54,964 nt of DNA from Xanthomonas cassavae CFBP 4642 (GTDB lineage Bacteria; Pseudomonadota; Gammaproteobacteria; Xanthomonadales; Xanthomonadaceae), in assembly GCF_000454545.1 (NCBI RefSeq), contig NZ_CM002139.1, positions 3,602,944 through 3,657,907 on the forward strand. Direction: 5' to 3'. Below, in pieces: positions 37,988-46,378 of this stretch (position 1 is the stretch's first letter; each line of letters opens with the position of its first letter). The position numbers and the translations under genes were made by a program. The notes below the pieces were generated by a model that was not told where the DNA came from, did no database searches, and saw nothing but the letters and a program-made list of their open reading frames with translations.

Positions 37988-39932
37988 GCCGGCCCTTCCC
38001 ATTTCACAGGCCAGCCGTGGCTGGGTACTGGCCACCAGCTGGCTGGCGCTGGCGCCGCTGCTGCTGCAGTTGCCCGGCCTGCTCGCCGCCACCATCGCGG
38101 TGGCCGCCGTGTTGGTCGGGGCAATGAGCTGGCGCGGCAGCCTGCTGGCGCCGTTGCGGCTGTTGCTAGTGATCGCGATGCTGGCGGCGGTGTACTGGCA
38201 GATCGGCATGCGCTTCGGCCGCGATACCGGCTGCGCGGTGCTGGCCGCGATGCTGGCGATCAAGGCGTCCGAACTGCGCAGTTTGCGCGATGCGCGCAGC
38301 CTGCTCGGCTTCGCGCTGTTCGCTCCATTCGCCGCATTCCTGCTCGACCAGGGGCCGGCGACGATGGGCCTGGCACTGCTGGCCGTGCTCAGCGCCCTGC
38401 TCAGCATGCAGCGGCTGGCCGACGAGGAACACTGCACCACCACGCCCATCCTGCGTCTGCAGTTGCGCGGCATCGGCAAGCTGGTCGCCATCGGCGTGCC
38501 GCTGGCACTGGCCACGTTCTGGCTGCTGCCGCGCCTGAGCTCACCGCTGTGGGGCGTGCCCGAGCGCGCACTGTCCCGGCCCGGCCTGTCGGACACCATG
38601 TCGCCGGGCGAATGGATCGACCTGATGGCCGACGACAGCCCGGCGCTGCGCGTGCAGTTCACCGGCAAGGCGCCGCCGCAGCAGCAGCGCTACTGGCGCG
38701 GTCCGGTGATGTGGGATTTCGACGGCCGCAGCTGGCAGCGCGCCCGCTGGACCGGTCGCGGCCAACCGGCATCGGTCACGCCCGGCCCGCAGACCTATCG
38801 CTATCGCCTGGATTACGAGCCCACCGATCGTCGCCAGCTGGTCTCGCTGGACCTGCCGACCCAGGGCGTTGCCAATGCCGACCTCTCGCCCGACTACGAA
38901 CTGTTTGCGCAGCGCTCATTGAGTGCGCTGACCCGCTGGGAGCTGCAATCGGCACCGCCGGCACGGTTCGACACCGACCTGCCCGAGCAGCTGCGCAAAC
39001 GCGCGCTCGCGTTGCCGCCCGGCTTCAATCCGCGCACGCTCATCCTGGCCCGGCAATGGCGCGCCGACGCTGGCGGCAACGACGATGCCATCGTGCAACG
39101 GGCGCTGCAGTGGATCACCCGCGAATTCGCCTACACGCTGGACACGCCACTGCTGGGTCGCAACAGCGTCGACGAGTTCCTGTTCCAGCAGAAGGCCGGA
39201 TTCTGCGAGCACTTCAGCTCGGCGTTCGTGGTGCTGATGCGCGCCGCCGGCATCCCCGCGCGCGTGGTCACCGGGTATGCCGGCGGGACCTACAACAGCT
39301 TCGGCAACTATTGGGTGGTGCGGCGCATGGATGCGCATGCCTGGACCGAGGTGTGGCTGGCAGGCCGCGGCTGGGTTCGCGTGGACCCCACTGCCGCAGT
39401 GGCGCCCGAGCGCATCTACGACACGCTGGAGGATCGCCTGCAGAGCGGTGGCGGCAACGACTTCGCCCAGCTCGGCGCCTGGGCCAGCCTGGGCCAGGTC
39501 AGCGACTGGCTGCGCCGCGGCTGGAACGATCTGGTGCTGTCCTTCAATGCCGACCGCCAGCAACGGCTGCTGCAACCGTTCGGCATCGAGCGCCTGGACC
39601 CCACCCAGCTGGCCGCCATCTTCGGCGTGTTTGCCGTCAGTGCCCTGGCCTGGATGGGTTGGCTGCTGGCGCGTGGCGAACGCGAACGCGATCGGCTGTT
39701 GCGCGCCTGGCATCGGCTGGGCCGCCGTTACGGCAAGCTTGGCCTGGCGCGCGAACCGCACGAACCGGCCATCACCTGGGCACAACGCGTCGCCCGTACA
39801 CACCCCGACACGACACTGTTGGCACTCAGCCAACGTTTCGCTGCCGCGCGATACGCTGGCGCTGATTCGGACAGCGCCTCACTTCTGAAAGACTTGCTGC
39901 AGCATCGCCCGCGAACCGGAGCTTCCTCATGA
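37980..39932 (+). CDS. TgpA-like transmembrane transglutaminase
   Basis: A 650-residue protein. The N-terminal part has several membrane helices (to about residue 190; DUF3488-type). It is followed by a periplasmic transglutaminase-like domain with the triad Cys in KAGFCEHFSSAFVVLMRAAG, His in RRMDAHAWTEVW and Asp in VRVDPTAAVAPE, then one more helix (LAAIFGVFAVSALAWMGWLL) and a cytoplasmic tail. The Pseudomonas TgpA is an essential member. It overlaps the DUF58 gene by 8 bases and the lipoprotein gene by 4. Confidence 0.94.
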   Translation: MTEPALPISQASRGWVLATSWLALAPLLLQLPGLLAATIAVAAVLVGAMSWRGSLLAPLRLLLVIAMLAAVYWQIGMRFGRDTGCAVLAAMLAIKASELRSLRDARSLLGFALFAPFAAFLLDQGPATMGLALLAVLSALLSMQRLADEEHCTTTPILRLQLRGIGKLVAIGVPLALATFWLLPRLSSPLWGVPERALSRPGLSDTMSPGEWIDLMADDSPALRVQFTGKAPPQQQRYWRGPVMWDFDGRSWQRARWTGRGQPASVTPGPQTYRYRLDYEPTDRRQLVSLDLPTQGVANADLSPDYELFAQRSLSALTRWELQSAPPARFDTDLPEQLRKRALALPPGFNPRTLILARQWRADAGGNDDAIVQRALQWITREFAYTLDTPLLGRNSVDEFLFQQKAGFCEHFSSAFVVLMRAAGIPARVVTGYAGGTYNSFGNYWVVRRMDAHAWTEVWLAGRGWVRVDPTAAVAPERIYDTLEDRLQSGGGNDFAQLGAWASLGQVSDWLRRGWNDLVLSFNADRQQRLLQPFGIERLDPTQLAAIFGVFAVSALAWMGWLLARGERERDRLLRAWHRLGRRYGKLGLAREPHEPAITWAQRVARTHPDTTLLALSQRFAAARYAGADSDSASLLKDLLQHRPRTGASS

Positions 39933-40462
39933 GTACCCGTTTTCTGATTCCCATTGTCGCCGCGCTCGGGCTCGCCGCCTGCGCTACCGCGCCCAAACCG
40001 CTGCAGGGCCAGTTCCCCACGGTCAGCCCGAACGATTCCACTGCCAATGCACAACTCGGCACCTCGGTGCGTTGGGGCGGCAAGATCATCCAGACCAAGC
40101 CCAGCCAGGGCCAGACCTGCTTCGAGCTGATTTCGCGTCCGCTCAACGCCAGCGGGCGTCCGGATCGCAATGCCGTGGATGCCAGCGATGGCCGCTTCCT
40201 GGCCTGCCGCGCAGGCTTCTACGATCCGGCAGTCTTCGAACCCGGCCGCGAAGTCACCTTCATCGGCAAGATCGAGGGGTATGAAACCACCAAGATCGGC
40301 GAGTACGACTACAAGCTGCCCAAGGTGGCGGCCGACGTGGTCTACCTATGGCCGGAAGTACGCGACGTCGACGTGATTCCGGCCTACCCGTACGGCCCGT
40401 GGGGCGACCCGTGGGGTCCGCGCTGGGGTGGCGGCTGGGGCTGGGGCCGCGGCTGGTGGTAA
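39929..40462 (+). CDS. Slp-family outer membrane lipoprotein
   Basis: A 177-residue protein with a lipobox (IVAALGLAACA) and the Slp-type beta domain (VRWGGKIIQTKP, FELISRPLNASGRPD, FEPGREVTFIGKIEGYET, YDYKLPKVAADVVYLWPE). The last 25 residues are unusually rich in Gly, Trp and Pro (PWGDPWGPRWGGGWGWG). Slp is a starvation/stationary-phase outer membrane lipoprotein of E. coli. The start overlaps the previous gene by 4 bases, and a strong terminator follows. Confidence 0.92.
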   Translation: MSTRFLIPIVAALGLAACATAPKPLQGQFPTVSPNDSTANAQLGTSVRWGGKIIQTKPSQGQTCFELISRPLNASGRPDRNAVDASDGRFLACRAGFYDPAVFEPGREVTFIGKIEGYETTKIGEYDYKLPKVAADVVYLWPEVRDVDVIPAYPYGPWGDPWGPRWGGGWGWGRGWW

Positions 40463-40486
40463 TCCACCGCTGAGCCAGCCGTGATG

Positions 40487-40518
40487 CAAAACGCCGCTCT
40501 TGAAGGAGCGGCGTTTTG
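40487..40518 (+). terminator. Terminator of the moxR-slp operon
   Basis: The arms CAAAACGCCGCTC and GAGCGGCGTTTTG are perfect 13-bp partners around a short loop. With TTTT after the stem on one strand and AAAA before it, it can act in both directions. Confidence 0.85.
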
Positions 40519-40768
40519 ATGTGTGCGGGTCAAACCGTCTGCATCAGCGCGTTCCTGCTGGATCCTTATTCGCCATTTCGCCTATCCCGGCGCTGCGCGG
40601 GCGCAACGCCCCCTGCTGGACCTGCGACGGCGCGGCTGCCGCGTGAGCGCGCACTGAGGTGCATGGCCTGGCAACCCCAGCAGTGACAATCGGCCATGCC
40701 CAACCTTGACCAGCGCATGACGCTGGACCGCCTGTTCGACCATATCGGTGGCAAGGTGCCGCGACCCG
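40519..40768. other. Gap between slp and hinT, no gene seen
   Basis: The 250 bases between the terminator and the hinT stop hold no convincing frame on either strand; those that are open have atypical composition. No repeat stands out. Confidence 0.4.
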
Positions 40769-41119
40769 TCAAGGCGTGCCGAATCGCCCCAACGGCGCCC
40801 CGGCCAGCAGATGCAGATGGATATGGAACACCGTCTGCCCGGCATGCTCGCGGCAATTCATCACGATGCGGTAGCCGTCCTGCGCCAGGCCTTGCTCTCG
40901 TGCGTACGCGGCGGCGGCGAGCGCCAGCTTGCCGACCAGCAGCGCCTGCTCCGGCGGCACATCGTCCAGGGTGGGAATCGCCTGCTGCTTGGGGATGAAC
41001 AGCACATGCACCGGTGCCTGCGGCGCGATGTCTTCGAAGCCCAGCACGTCGTCGTCTTCATAAACGATGGTGGCGGGAATTTCGCGGCGAATGATCTTGC
41101 CGAAGATGGTGTCGGTCAT
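40769..41119 (-). CDS. HIT-family hydrolase (HinT-like)
   Basis: A 116-residue histidine triad protein. The family signature is QTVFHIHLHLLAG. N-terminal parts MTDTIFGKIIRREIPATIVYEDD and FEDIAPQAPVHVLFIPK are typical of HinT, which hydrolyses adenosine 5'-phosphoramidates. It follows recR in the dnaX cluster, separated by a palindromic repeat. Start ATG 41119. Confidence 0.95.
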   Translation of the reverse strand: MTDTIFGKIIRREIPATIVYEDDDVLGFEDIAPQAPVHVLFIPKQQAIPTLDDVPPEQALLVGKLALAAAAYAREQGLAQDGYRIVMNCREHAGQTVFHIHLHLLAGAPLGRFGTP

Positions 41120-41120
41120 A

Positions 41121-41212
41121 GACGGGATTCGGGATTTGGGATTGACCAAAGCTTACCGCGCGCGCCGACCGGCTTTTGCCAATCCCCAATCCCGACTCTC
41201 CAATCCCCGCCC
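41121..41212. repeat. Palindromic intergenic repeat between recR and hinT
   Basis: The left arm contains GGGATTCGGGATTTGGGATT and the right arm AATCCCCAATCCCGACTC, so the transcript would fold into a long hairpin. A second copy lies at 41809-41906 in the next gap of the same cluster. Confidence 0.8.
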
Positions 41213-41806
41213 TCAAAGCACCTCACTGCGCGTGCCGAAGGCATGCGACAGGGTGCCGCGGTCAACGTATTCCAGCTCGCCGCCCAGCGGCATGCCCTGG
41301 GCGAGCCGGCTCGGGCGTACCGCATGCTGGCGGGCCAGCTGTGCCAGGTAATGCGCGGTCGCCTCGCCTTCCACGGTGGCATTGGTGGCGATGATCATTT
41401 CGGTGACCTCGCCGGCGGCCAGGCGCTCGCCGAGCCGGTCCAGCCCCAGTTCGCGCGGGCCGATGCCGTCCAGCGGCGACAGCCGTCCCTGCAAGATGAA
41501 ATACAGCCCGCGGTAGCCGGTGGCGTGTTCGATCGCCAGGCGGTCGGCCGGCGATTCCACCACGCATAGCTGCTGCCGATCGCGACTGCTGCTGGCGCAA
41601 ATGGTGCAGATGTCCGACTCGGTGAAGTCGCGGCACTGCACGCAATGCCCGACCTTTTCCACCGCATTGGCTAGCGCCGCAGCCAGGCGGCGGCCACCCT
41701 CGCGCTCGCGCTCGAGCACGTGGTACGCCATGCGCTGTGCAGATTTCTGGCCCACACCCGGCAACACCCGGAAGGCCTCGATCAGTTGTTCGAGCAGAGT
41801 GGACAT
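41213..41806 (-). CDS. recR: Recombination protein RecR
   Basis: A 197-residue protein: a helix-hairpin-helix (RVLPGVGQKSAQRMAYHVL), the C4 zinc finger CVQCRDFTESDICTIC, then the Toprim domain (LCVVESPADRLAIEHATGYRGLYF). It works with RecF and RecO in daughter-strand gap repair. It lies after ybaB in the dnaX-ybaB-recR order found in many bacteria. Confidence 0.97.
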   Translation of the reverse strand: MSTLLEQLIEAFRVLPGVGQKSAQRMAYHVLEREREGGRRLAAALANAVEKVGHCVQCRDFTESDICTICASSSRDRQQLCVVESPADRLAIEHATGYRGLYFILQGRLSPLDGIGPRELGLDRLGERLAAGEVTEMIIATNATVEGEATAHYLAQLARQHAVRPSRLAQGMPLGGELEYVDRGTLSHAFGTRSEVL

Positions 41807-41808
41807 TG

Positions 41809-41906
41809 GATGGCCGGGATTGGAAATTCGGGATTTGGGATTCGCAAATGCAGAAGCAAATCCCGCTTCTGGCGAATCCCCAATCCCGACTCCCGAATCC
41901 CCTCGC
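41809..41906. repeat. Palindromic intergenic repeat between ybaB and recR
   Basis: It contains ATTCGGGATTTGGGATTCGC and, after a spacer that itself pairs, GCGAATCCCCAATCCCGA. It is a copy of the repeat at 41121-41212 in the same direction. Two such copies in neighbouring gaps could change mRNA decay along the cluster. Confidence 0.8.
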
Positions 41907-42227
41907 TTAGAACGGCAGCTTCATGCCGGGCGGCAGCTGCATGCCGGCAGTGGCCGAGCCCATGCGGTCCTTGGATTCGGCATCGATCTTGTTGGAAGCG
42001 TCGTTGAAGGCGGCGGCGATCAGGTCCTCGGCCATTTCCTGGTCGGAGAGGATGCTCGGGTCGATGCGCACCTTGCGGCACTCCTTGGCGCCGGTCAGCG
42101 TCACGCTGACCATGCCGCCGCCGGCAGTGCCGGTGACTTCCAGCTTGGCCAGTTCTTCCTGGGCGCGCTGCAGGTTTTCCTGCATCTTCTGCGCCTGCTG
42201 CATCAGTTGGGCAATGTTTCCACGCAT
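41907..42227 (-). CDS. YbaB/EbfC nucleoid-associated protein
   Basis: A 106-residue protein with the family pattern [20 protein letters not shown], then [19 protein letters not shown] and a C-terminal [14 protein letters not shown]. YbaB dimers bind DNA and shape the nucleoid. It lies 6 bases after dnaX and is co-transcribed with it. Confidence 0.96.
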   Translation of the reverse strand: MRGNIAQLMQQAQKMQENLQRAQEELAKLEVTGTAGGGMVSVTLTGAKECRKVRIDPSILSDQEMAEDLIAAAFNDASNKIDAESKDRMGSATAGMQLPPGMKLPF

Positions 42228-42233
42228 GGGTCG

Positions 42234-44243
42234 TTACTCGTCGTAAGGGCGGATGGAATCGGGAACCACCCGCGCGCCCTGCTGCTGGATCAGCTGCTGC
42301 ACATTCGGGTCGTTCATGAAAGCGTCTTCGGCAGCGCTCTGGCGCTCGCCTTTCTGCCGGTTGGCGCGCTCGTGCAAGGTCTCGACATCGGCACTGCCGG
42401 TCTCGATGACGATGCGCGGCGTGTTGCCCAGCACCGGTGCCAGCGCCTGCGCCAGGTTGGCGACGGAGCGCTCGGAAGTCAGGTATTCAAAGCCCGGTGC
42501 CAGCGCCAGCCGCAGCACACCATCGCGGTGACCGATAAAGGCCGCGTTGGCCGCGAGCTGCCGCGACGGGCCGTTCAGACCACTGCGGGTGACCAGGCCC
42601 AGCCACTGCTCGGCATCGGCAATACGGCCGTCATCGAGCAACGGCGGCGGGGAGCCGGCCGGTGCGGCGAAGGCCGGCGTGGAGACCGGCGACGCTGCCG
42701 CCAGCGGCACGGCCACCGCGTCGGGCGCAGGGGCAGGATCTGCGGCCTCGACCGGAGGCGCCATGGCCGCTTCCGGCGCGAGAACCATCGATGCTGACGG
42801 GATCGCCGGCGCAGTGGCCGATGTGGATTCGGACGCAGAGACGACGGTCGACGGCACTGCAGGCGTCCTTACCGGTGCATCGTCCACCGCCCAGGGCGGG
42901 GTGTCGTCGGTGCGCGCCGGCGCTGCGCCGACAGGCGCTGCCGAGGGCGCCAGCGAGACCACCGGCGATGCCGCAACCGCAACTGGCGGTGCAACAGCAG
43001 GCGCAGTTGGCGCAAATGCCGCTTCCATGGCCTGCGCCGGCTTCGTTGCAGGCATGGATGCGGCAACAGCCGGCGTGGCCGCCTGCATGCCGGCACCCGT
43101 CGCGCGCGCGCCGCCGCCAACCGCGGCTCCACGGCCATCGTCGCTGCTTCCGGCCGGCACCGCTGCCGCCGGCCGGAAGGCCAGCATGCGCAGCACCGCC
43201 ATTTCGAAACCGGCGCGCGGGCTGGGCGCCAGATACAGATCGCGGCGTCCGTCGAGCGCCATCTGGTACCACAGCTGCACCACTTCCGGGCGCAGCTGGG
43301 CGGCAAACGGCGTTGGGTCGATACCGTCGCCGACAAATGCCACCGACGGCACCAGCTGTTGCACCTGCACGCGGTGCAAGGCCTCGGCCAGCGCTTCCAG
43401 CACGCCACTCCAGTCCGGCGAGAATTCGGCCAGCGCGGCCACGACCTTGAGCAACTGCGCGCCATTGCCATCGGCCAGCGATTGCAGCATGGCGCCGACC
43501 TGGGTGCGGTCCACCGTGCCGAGCATCGTGCGCACCACATCCTCGCGCAGCGCACCGCCGGCGTAGGCAATCGCCTGGTCCAGCAGCGACAGGCCATCGC
43601 GCAGCGAGCCGTCGGCCGCCTTGGACAGTTGCACGATCGCCGACGGGTCCGATTCGATCTGTTCGGCGGCCAGGATGCGGGTCATCTGGCCCTGGATCTG
43701 GTCCTCGTCCAGGCGCTTGAGGTTGAACTGCAGGCAGCGCGACAGCACCGTCACCGGCAGCTTCTGCGGGTCGGTGGTGGCCAGCAGGAACTTCACGTGC
43801 TCGGGCGGCTCTTCCAGCGTCTTCAGCAACGCATTGAAGGCCGCCTTGGAGAGCATGTGCACTTCGTCGATCAGGTAGACCTTGAACTTGCCGCGCGAGG
43901 GCATGTACTGCGCGTTCTCGATCACCTCGCGCACGTCGTCCACACCGGTGTTGGACGCCGCGTCGATCTCCAGCAGGTCGATGTAGCGGCCGGCATCGAT
44001 GTCCAGGCAGGCCGGGCAGGTGCCGCACGGGTCGGCGCTGGTGCCGGTCTCGCAGTTCAGCGACTTGGCGAAGATGCGCGCAATGGTGGTCTTGCCCACC
44101 CCGCGGGTGCCGGTGAACAGAAACGCATGGTGCACGCGCCCACTGTCGAGCGCATTGCTGAGCGCGCGGACCACGTGTTCCTGGCCCACCAGTTCGGCAA
44201 AACGCTTCGGGCGCCACTTGCGGGCGAGAACGAGATAGGACAT
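42234..44243 (-). CDS. dnaX: DNA polymerase III subunits gamma and tau
   Basis: A 669-residue clamp-loader ATPase. Walker A is FTGTRGVGKTTIARI, the zinc module CGTCPACLDID, Walker B VYLIDEVHMLS, and the arginine-finger SRC motif (VTVLSRCLQF). A long Ala/Pro-rich linker (about residues 370-560) leads to the tau C-terminal domain. Start ATG 44243 (MSYLVLARKWRPK). I see no A-rich slippery heptamer as used for gamma in E. coli. Confidence 0.97.
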   Translation of the reverse strand: MSYLVLARKWRPKRFAELVGQEHVVRALSNALDSGRVHHAFLFTGTRGVGKTTIARIFAKSLNCETGTSADPCGTCPACLDIDAGRYIDLLEIDAASNTGVDDVREVIENAQYMPSRGKFKVYLIDEVHMLSKAAFNALLKTLEEPPEHVKFLLATTDPQKLPVTVLSRCLQFNLKRLDEDQIQGQMTRILAAEQIESDPSAIVQLSKAADGSLRDGLSLLDQAIAYAGGALREDVVRTMLGTVDRTQVGAMLQSLADGNGAQLLKVVAALAEFSPDWSGVLEALAEALHRVQVQQLVPSVAFVGDGIDPTPFAAQLRPEVVQLWYQMALDGRRDLYLAPSPRAGFEMAVLRMLAFRPAAAVPAGSSDDGRGAAVGGGARATGAGMQAATPAVAASMPATKPAQAMEAAFAPTAPAVAPPVAVAASPVVSLAPSAAPVGAAPARTDDTPPWAVDDAPVRTPAVPSTVVSASESTSATAPAIPSASMVLAPEAAMAPPVEAADPAPAPDAVAVPLAAASPVSTPAFAAPAGSPPPLLDDGRIADAEQWLGLVTRSGLNGPSRQLAANAAFIGHRDGVLRLALAPGFEYLTSERSVANLAQALAPVLGNTPRIVIETGSADVETLHERANRQKGERQSAAEDAFMNDPNVQQLIQQQGARVVPDSIRPYDE

Positions 44244-44398
44244 CGGGTAACCAGCTTCTTCTGAACCGATATTGTGCCATGCCGTGTCAAGCCGATCGTT
44301 CAGCGGGTGTCGCCTCCGCCCGCCTTCACGCAGCTGACCGCCCCGCCCTGCCGGCCCCTCCCTGGCACGCATGCGGTGTGGCGCGTGCATGCTTGTCC

Positions 44399-44427
44399 TT
44401 GTTAACGGCGCGCGTGGCGGCTAGAAT
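44399..44427 (+). promoter_or_regulatory. Promoter of tRNA-Ser
   Basis: TTGTTA (44399-44404) and TAGAAT (44422-44427) are separated by 17 bases. They lie 37 bases upstream of tRNA-Ser. Confidence 0.65.
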
Positions 44428-44464
44428 CCCGCTCCTGCCTTCGACCTGGTCGTCCGGCAGGTAC

Positions 44465-44557
44465 GGAGAGGTGTCCGAGTGGTTGAAGGAGCACGCCTGG
44501 AAAGTGTGTAAGCGTCTAAACCGCGCTTCGGGGGTTCGAATCCCCCTCTCTCCGCCA
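44465..44557 (+). tRNA. tRNA-Ser (GGA)
   Basis: A 93-nt class II tRNA with a long variable arm and an encoded CCA. The acceptor stem is GGAGAGG/CCTCTCC, the anticodon loop CTGGAAA (anticodon GGA), and the T loop GGTTCGAATCC. It decodes UCC/UCU. The integrase just downstream marks it as an integration site. Confidence 0.97.
44527..44557 (+). other. Probable attL site in the 3' end of tRNA-Ser
   Basis: The integrase gene begins 86 bases after the tRNA and points away from it, the usual arrangement when an element has used a tRNA 3' end. The crossover should lie in the T-arm/acceptor part (TTCGAATCCCCCTCTCTCC). No second copy was found in the window, so the right end of the island lies outside or has been lost. 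Confidence 0.55.
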
Positions 44558-44567
44558 GATTACGCAA

Positions 44568-44592
44568 ACCCCTGAGAAATCAGGGGTTTTTT
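44568..44592 (+). terminator. Terminator after tRNA-Ser
   Basis: ACCCCTGA-GAAA-TCAGGGGT is followed by TTTTT. It starts 11 bases after the tRNA CCA. Confidence 0.85.
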
Positions 44593-44642
44593 GTTAGCGT
44601 AAAAACTGGCTGCAGCTGCGCAAGTCGGAACACACGACGCCC

Positions 44643-46160
44643 ATGCGCATCCCTCATCATCTCGTTCGGGCCCCCTCCGGCCTCTGGTCCTACCGCCAGC
44701 GTGTTCCGGTCGATTTGCAGCCCATCGTCGGTCGCCAGACCTTCAAACGCACCCTGCACACCTACGACATGCGCGAGGCCCTGCTGCGCGCGCTGACCCT
44801 GGCTGCCCGCTATGCTCAGGTCTTCACTGTGTTGAGGGACCGACGCATGCAAAACCGAGACGACGACTTGGACGCGCTCCTGGCGCGCTTGACCGGCACT
44901 CGTCCGCAGGAGCTGACGCTGAATCGGACGCGCTCGCCGGATGGGTCGATTACCGAGCAATGGCAGATCGACACCCCCGAGGACGTCACGCTCTACCAGC
45001 AACTCATGGCGCTCACGGCCCCGCAGCCCAGCGCGTTGGGAGAGCTGATTCACCAGCATGTGCCGCCTCTCCCCACGCCGAGGCGGGTAACCAAACCCTC
45101 CCTCGAATCAATCACGCTCGGGAAGGCCAGAGACGCCTGGCTGAATAGCCTCAAGGGCAGCACCTTGCCCAAGACCTGGACCATCAAGCGGACCGCTGTC
45201 GAACTGCTGACCAGCTTTCTCGGCGATAAGACCAAGCTGCACACGGTCACCCGTTCGGACCTGGCCCGGTGGTATCAAGACGTGCGCGACAAAGGCGCCT
45301 CCACCCCGACCCTGACCAACAAGCAGTCCTACATCGGCGGCAAGGGCGGCTTCTTCGAGTGGGCCCAAGCCTCCGGCCACTACCCTCGGGGCGACAACCC
45401 TGCGTCCGGGCACGTGAGCTACTCCACCAGGGAGAAGCGAGCCAGGCGGAAGTTTGGCTTCAAGGCTTACGACGCCCACCAGGTCCAGGCCTTGTTTGCG
45501 CCTGCGGCCTTTGAGTCCCTGCCCCTTGCCGCGCGATGGGCCTCCCTCATTGGTCTGTATACCGGCGCCCGTGCTTCGGAGGTCGGCCAACTGCTGACCG
45601 CCGACGTGATCGAGGACGGCGGCATCCCCTGTATCCAGGTTTCGGATGAGGGCGAGCACCAGAAAGTGAAGACGGACGTGAGCTTGAGGACCGTGCCGAT
45701 TCATCCCGACCTGCTTGCCTTGGGCTTTCTGGGCTGGGTCGAGCAGGCGCGCGCCAAAGGCCAGGAACGCTTGTTCCCAGCAGCCAAGGCCGATGCCAAG
45801 AACGGCCAAGGCAACTGGATCTCCAAAGCCTTCAGCCGGCACCTGGCCGAGGTGGGCAAGAACTGGCCCACGGCCAAGCGCGGCTTTCACTCGTTGCGCA
45901 AAACCCTGATTCAAGAGTTGCAGGGCGCGGGTGTGGTATCGGAGCTCCGGGCTCAGTTGGTCGGCCACGAGTTGGACGACGAGCACCACGTGACCTACAG
46001 TCGAGCCTTCACCGCCAAGGAGAAGCTTGACGGGTTACGAGGCGTGTCGCCGGGTCTGTCCGTGCTTGCCTACGGCCTAAGCCTCGATTCCCTGTCGGCC
46101 TTGATGAATCAGACAACGTCGGTCGTTTCCTTGAAAAGCAACGCTCTGAGAGCTAGATGA
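44643..46160 (+). CDS. Tyrosine site-specific integrase of a genomic island
   Basis: A 505-residue tyrosine recombinase. The N-terminal part (RIPHHLVRAPSGLWSYRQRVP) looks like the DUF6538 domain of integrases. A core-binding SAM-like domain lies at about 155-270. The catalytic Arg is in YTGARASEVGQL, the HxxR in FHSLRKTLIQE, the GH motif in LVGHELDDEHH, and the nucleophile Tyr in VTYSRAF. It should insert and excise the element at the tRNA-Ser 3' end. The gene looks intact. Confidence 0.92.
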   Translation: MRIPHHLVRAPSGLWSYRQRVPVDLQPIVGRQTFKRTLHTYDMREALLRALTLAARYAQVFTVLRDRRMQNRDDDLDALLARLTGTRPQELTLNRTRSPDGSITEQWQIDTPEDVTLYQQLMALTAPQPSALGELIHQHVPPLPTPRRVTKPSLESITLGKARDAWLNSLKGSTLPKTWTIKRTAVELLTSFLGDKTKLHTVTRSDLARWYQDVRDKGASTPTLTNKQSYIGGKGGFFEWAQASGHYPRGDNPASGHVSYSTREKRARRKFGFKAYDAHQVQALFAPAAFESLPLAARWASLIGLYTGARASEVGQLLTADVIEDGGIPCIQVSDEGEHQKVKTDVSLRTVPIHPDLLALGFLGWVEQARAKGQERLFPAAKADAKNGQGNWISKAFSRHLAEVGKNWPTAKRGFHSLRKTLIQELQGAGVVSELRAQLVGHELDDEHHVTYSRAFTAKEKLDGLRGVSPGLSVLAYGLSLDSLSALMNQTTSVVSLKSNALRAR

Positions 46161-46378
46161 CCTCAGCGAAAGCGTCGACTGACAACGAGCGAAAATATCC
46201 TCTACATTCCTTGAGTAACGTCAGGCATCCACAGGCCACAGCCAAGGCGCATCTGTTGCATCAACAGACTGCGCCCTAATGGCTGCAAGCAATCGAACGA
46301 AGGGCATCATCTGCGACCAAATTAAGCTCCTGCCGCTCGATTTGAACAAAGCCTCCTGTAAATATCAGGGCTCACACC

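Noticed and set aside
46161..46378. Stretch between integrase and IS30
   Set aside because: No frame, repeat or promoter stands out. I looked for a second att site here and found none.
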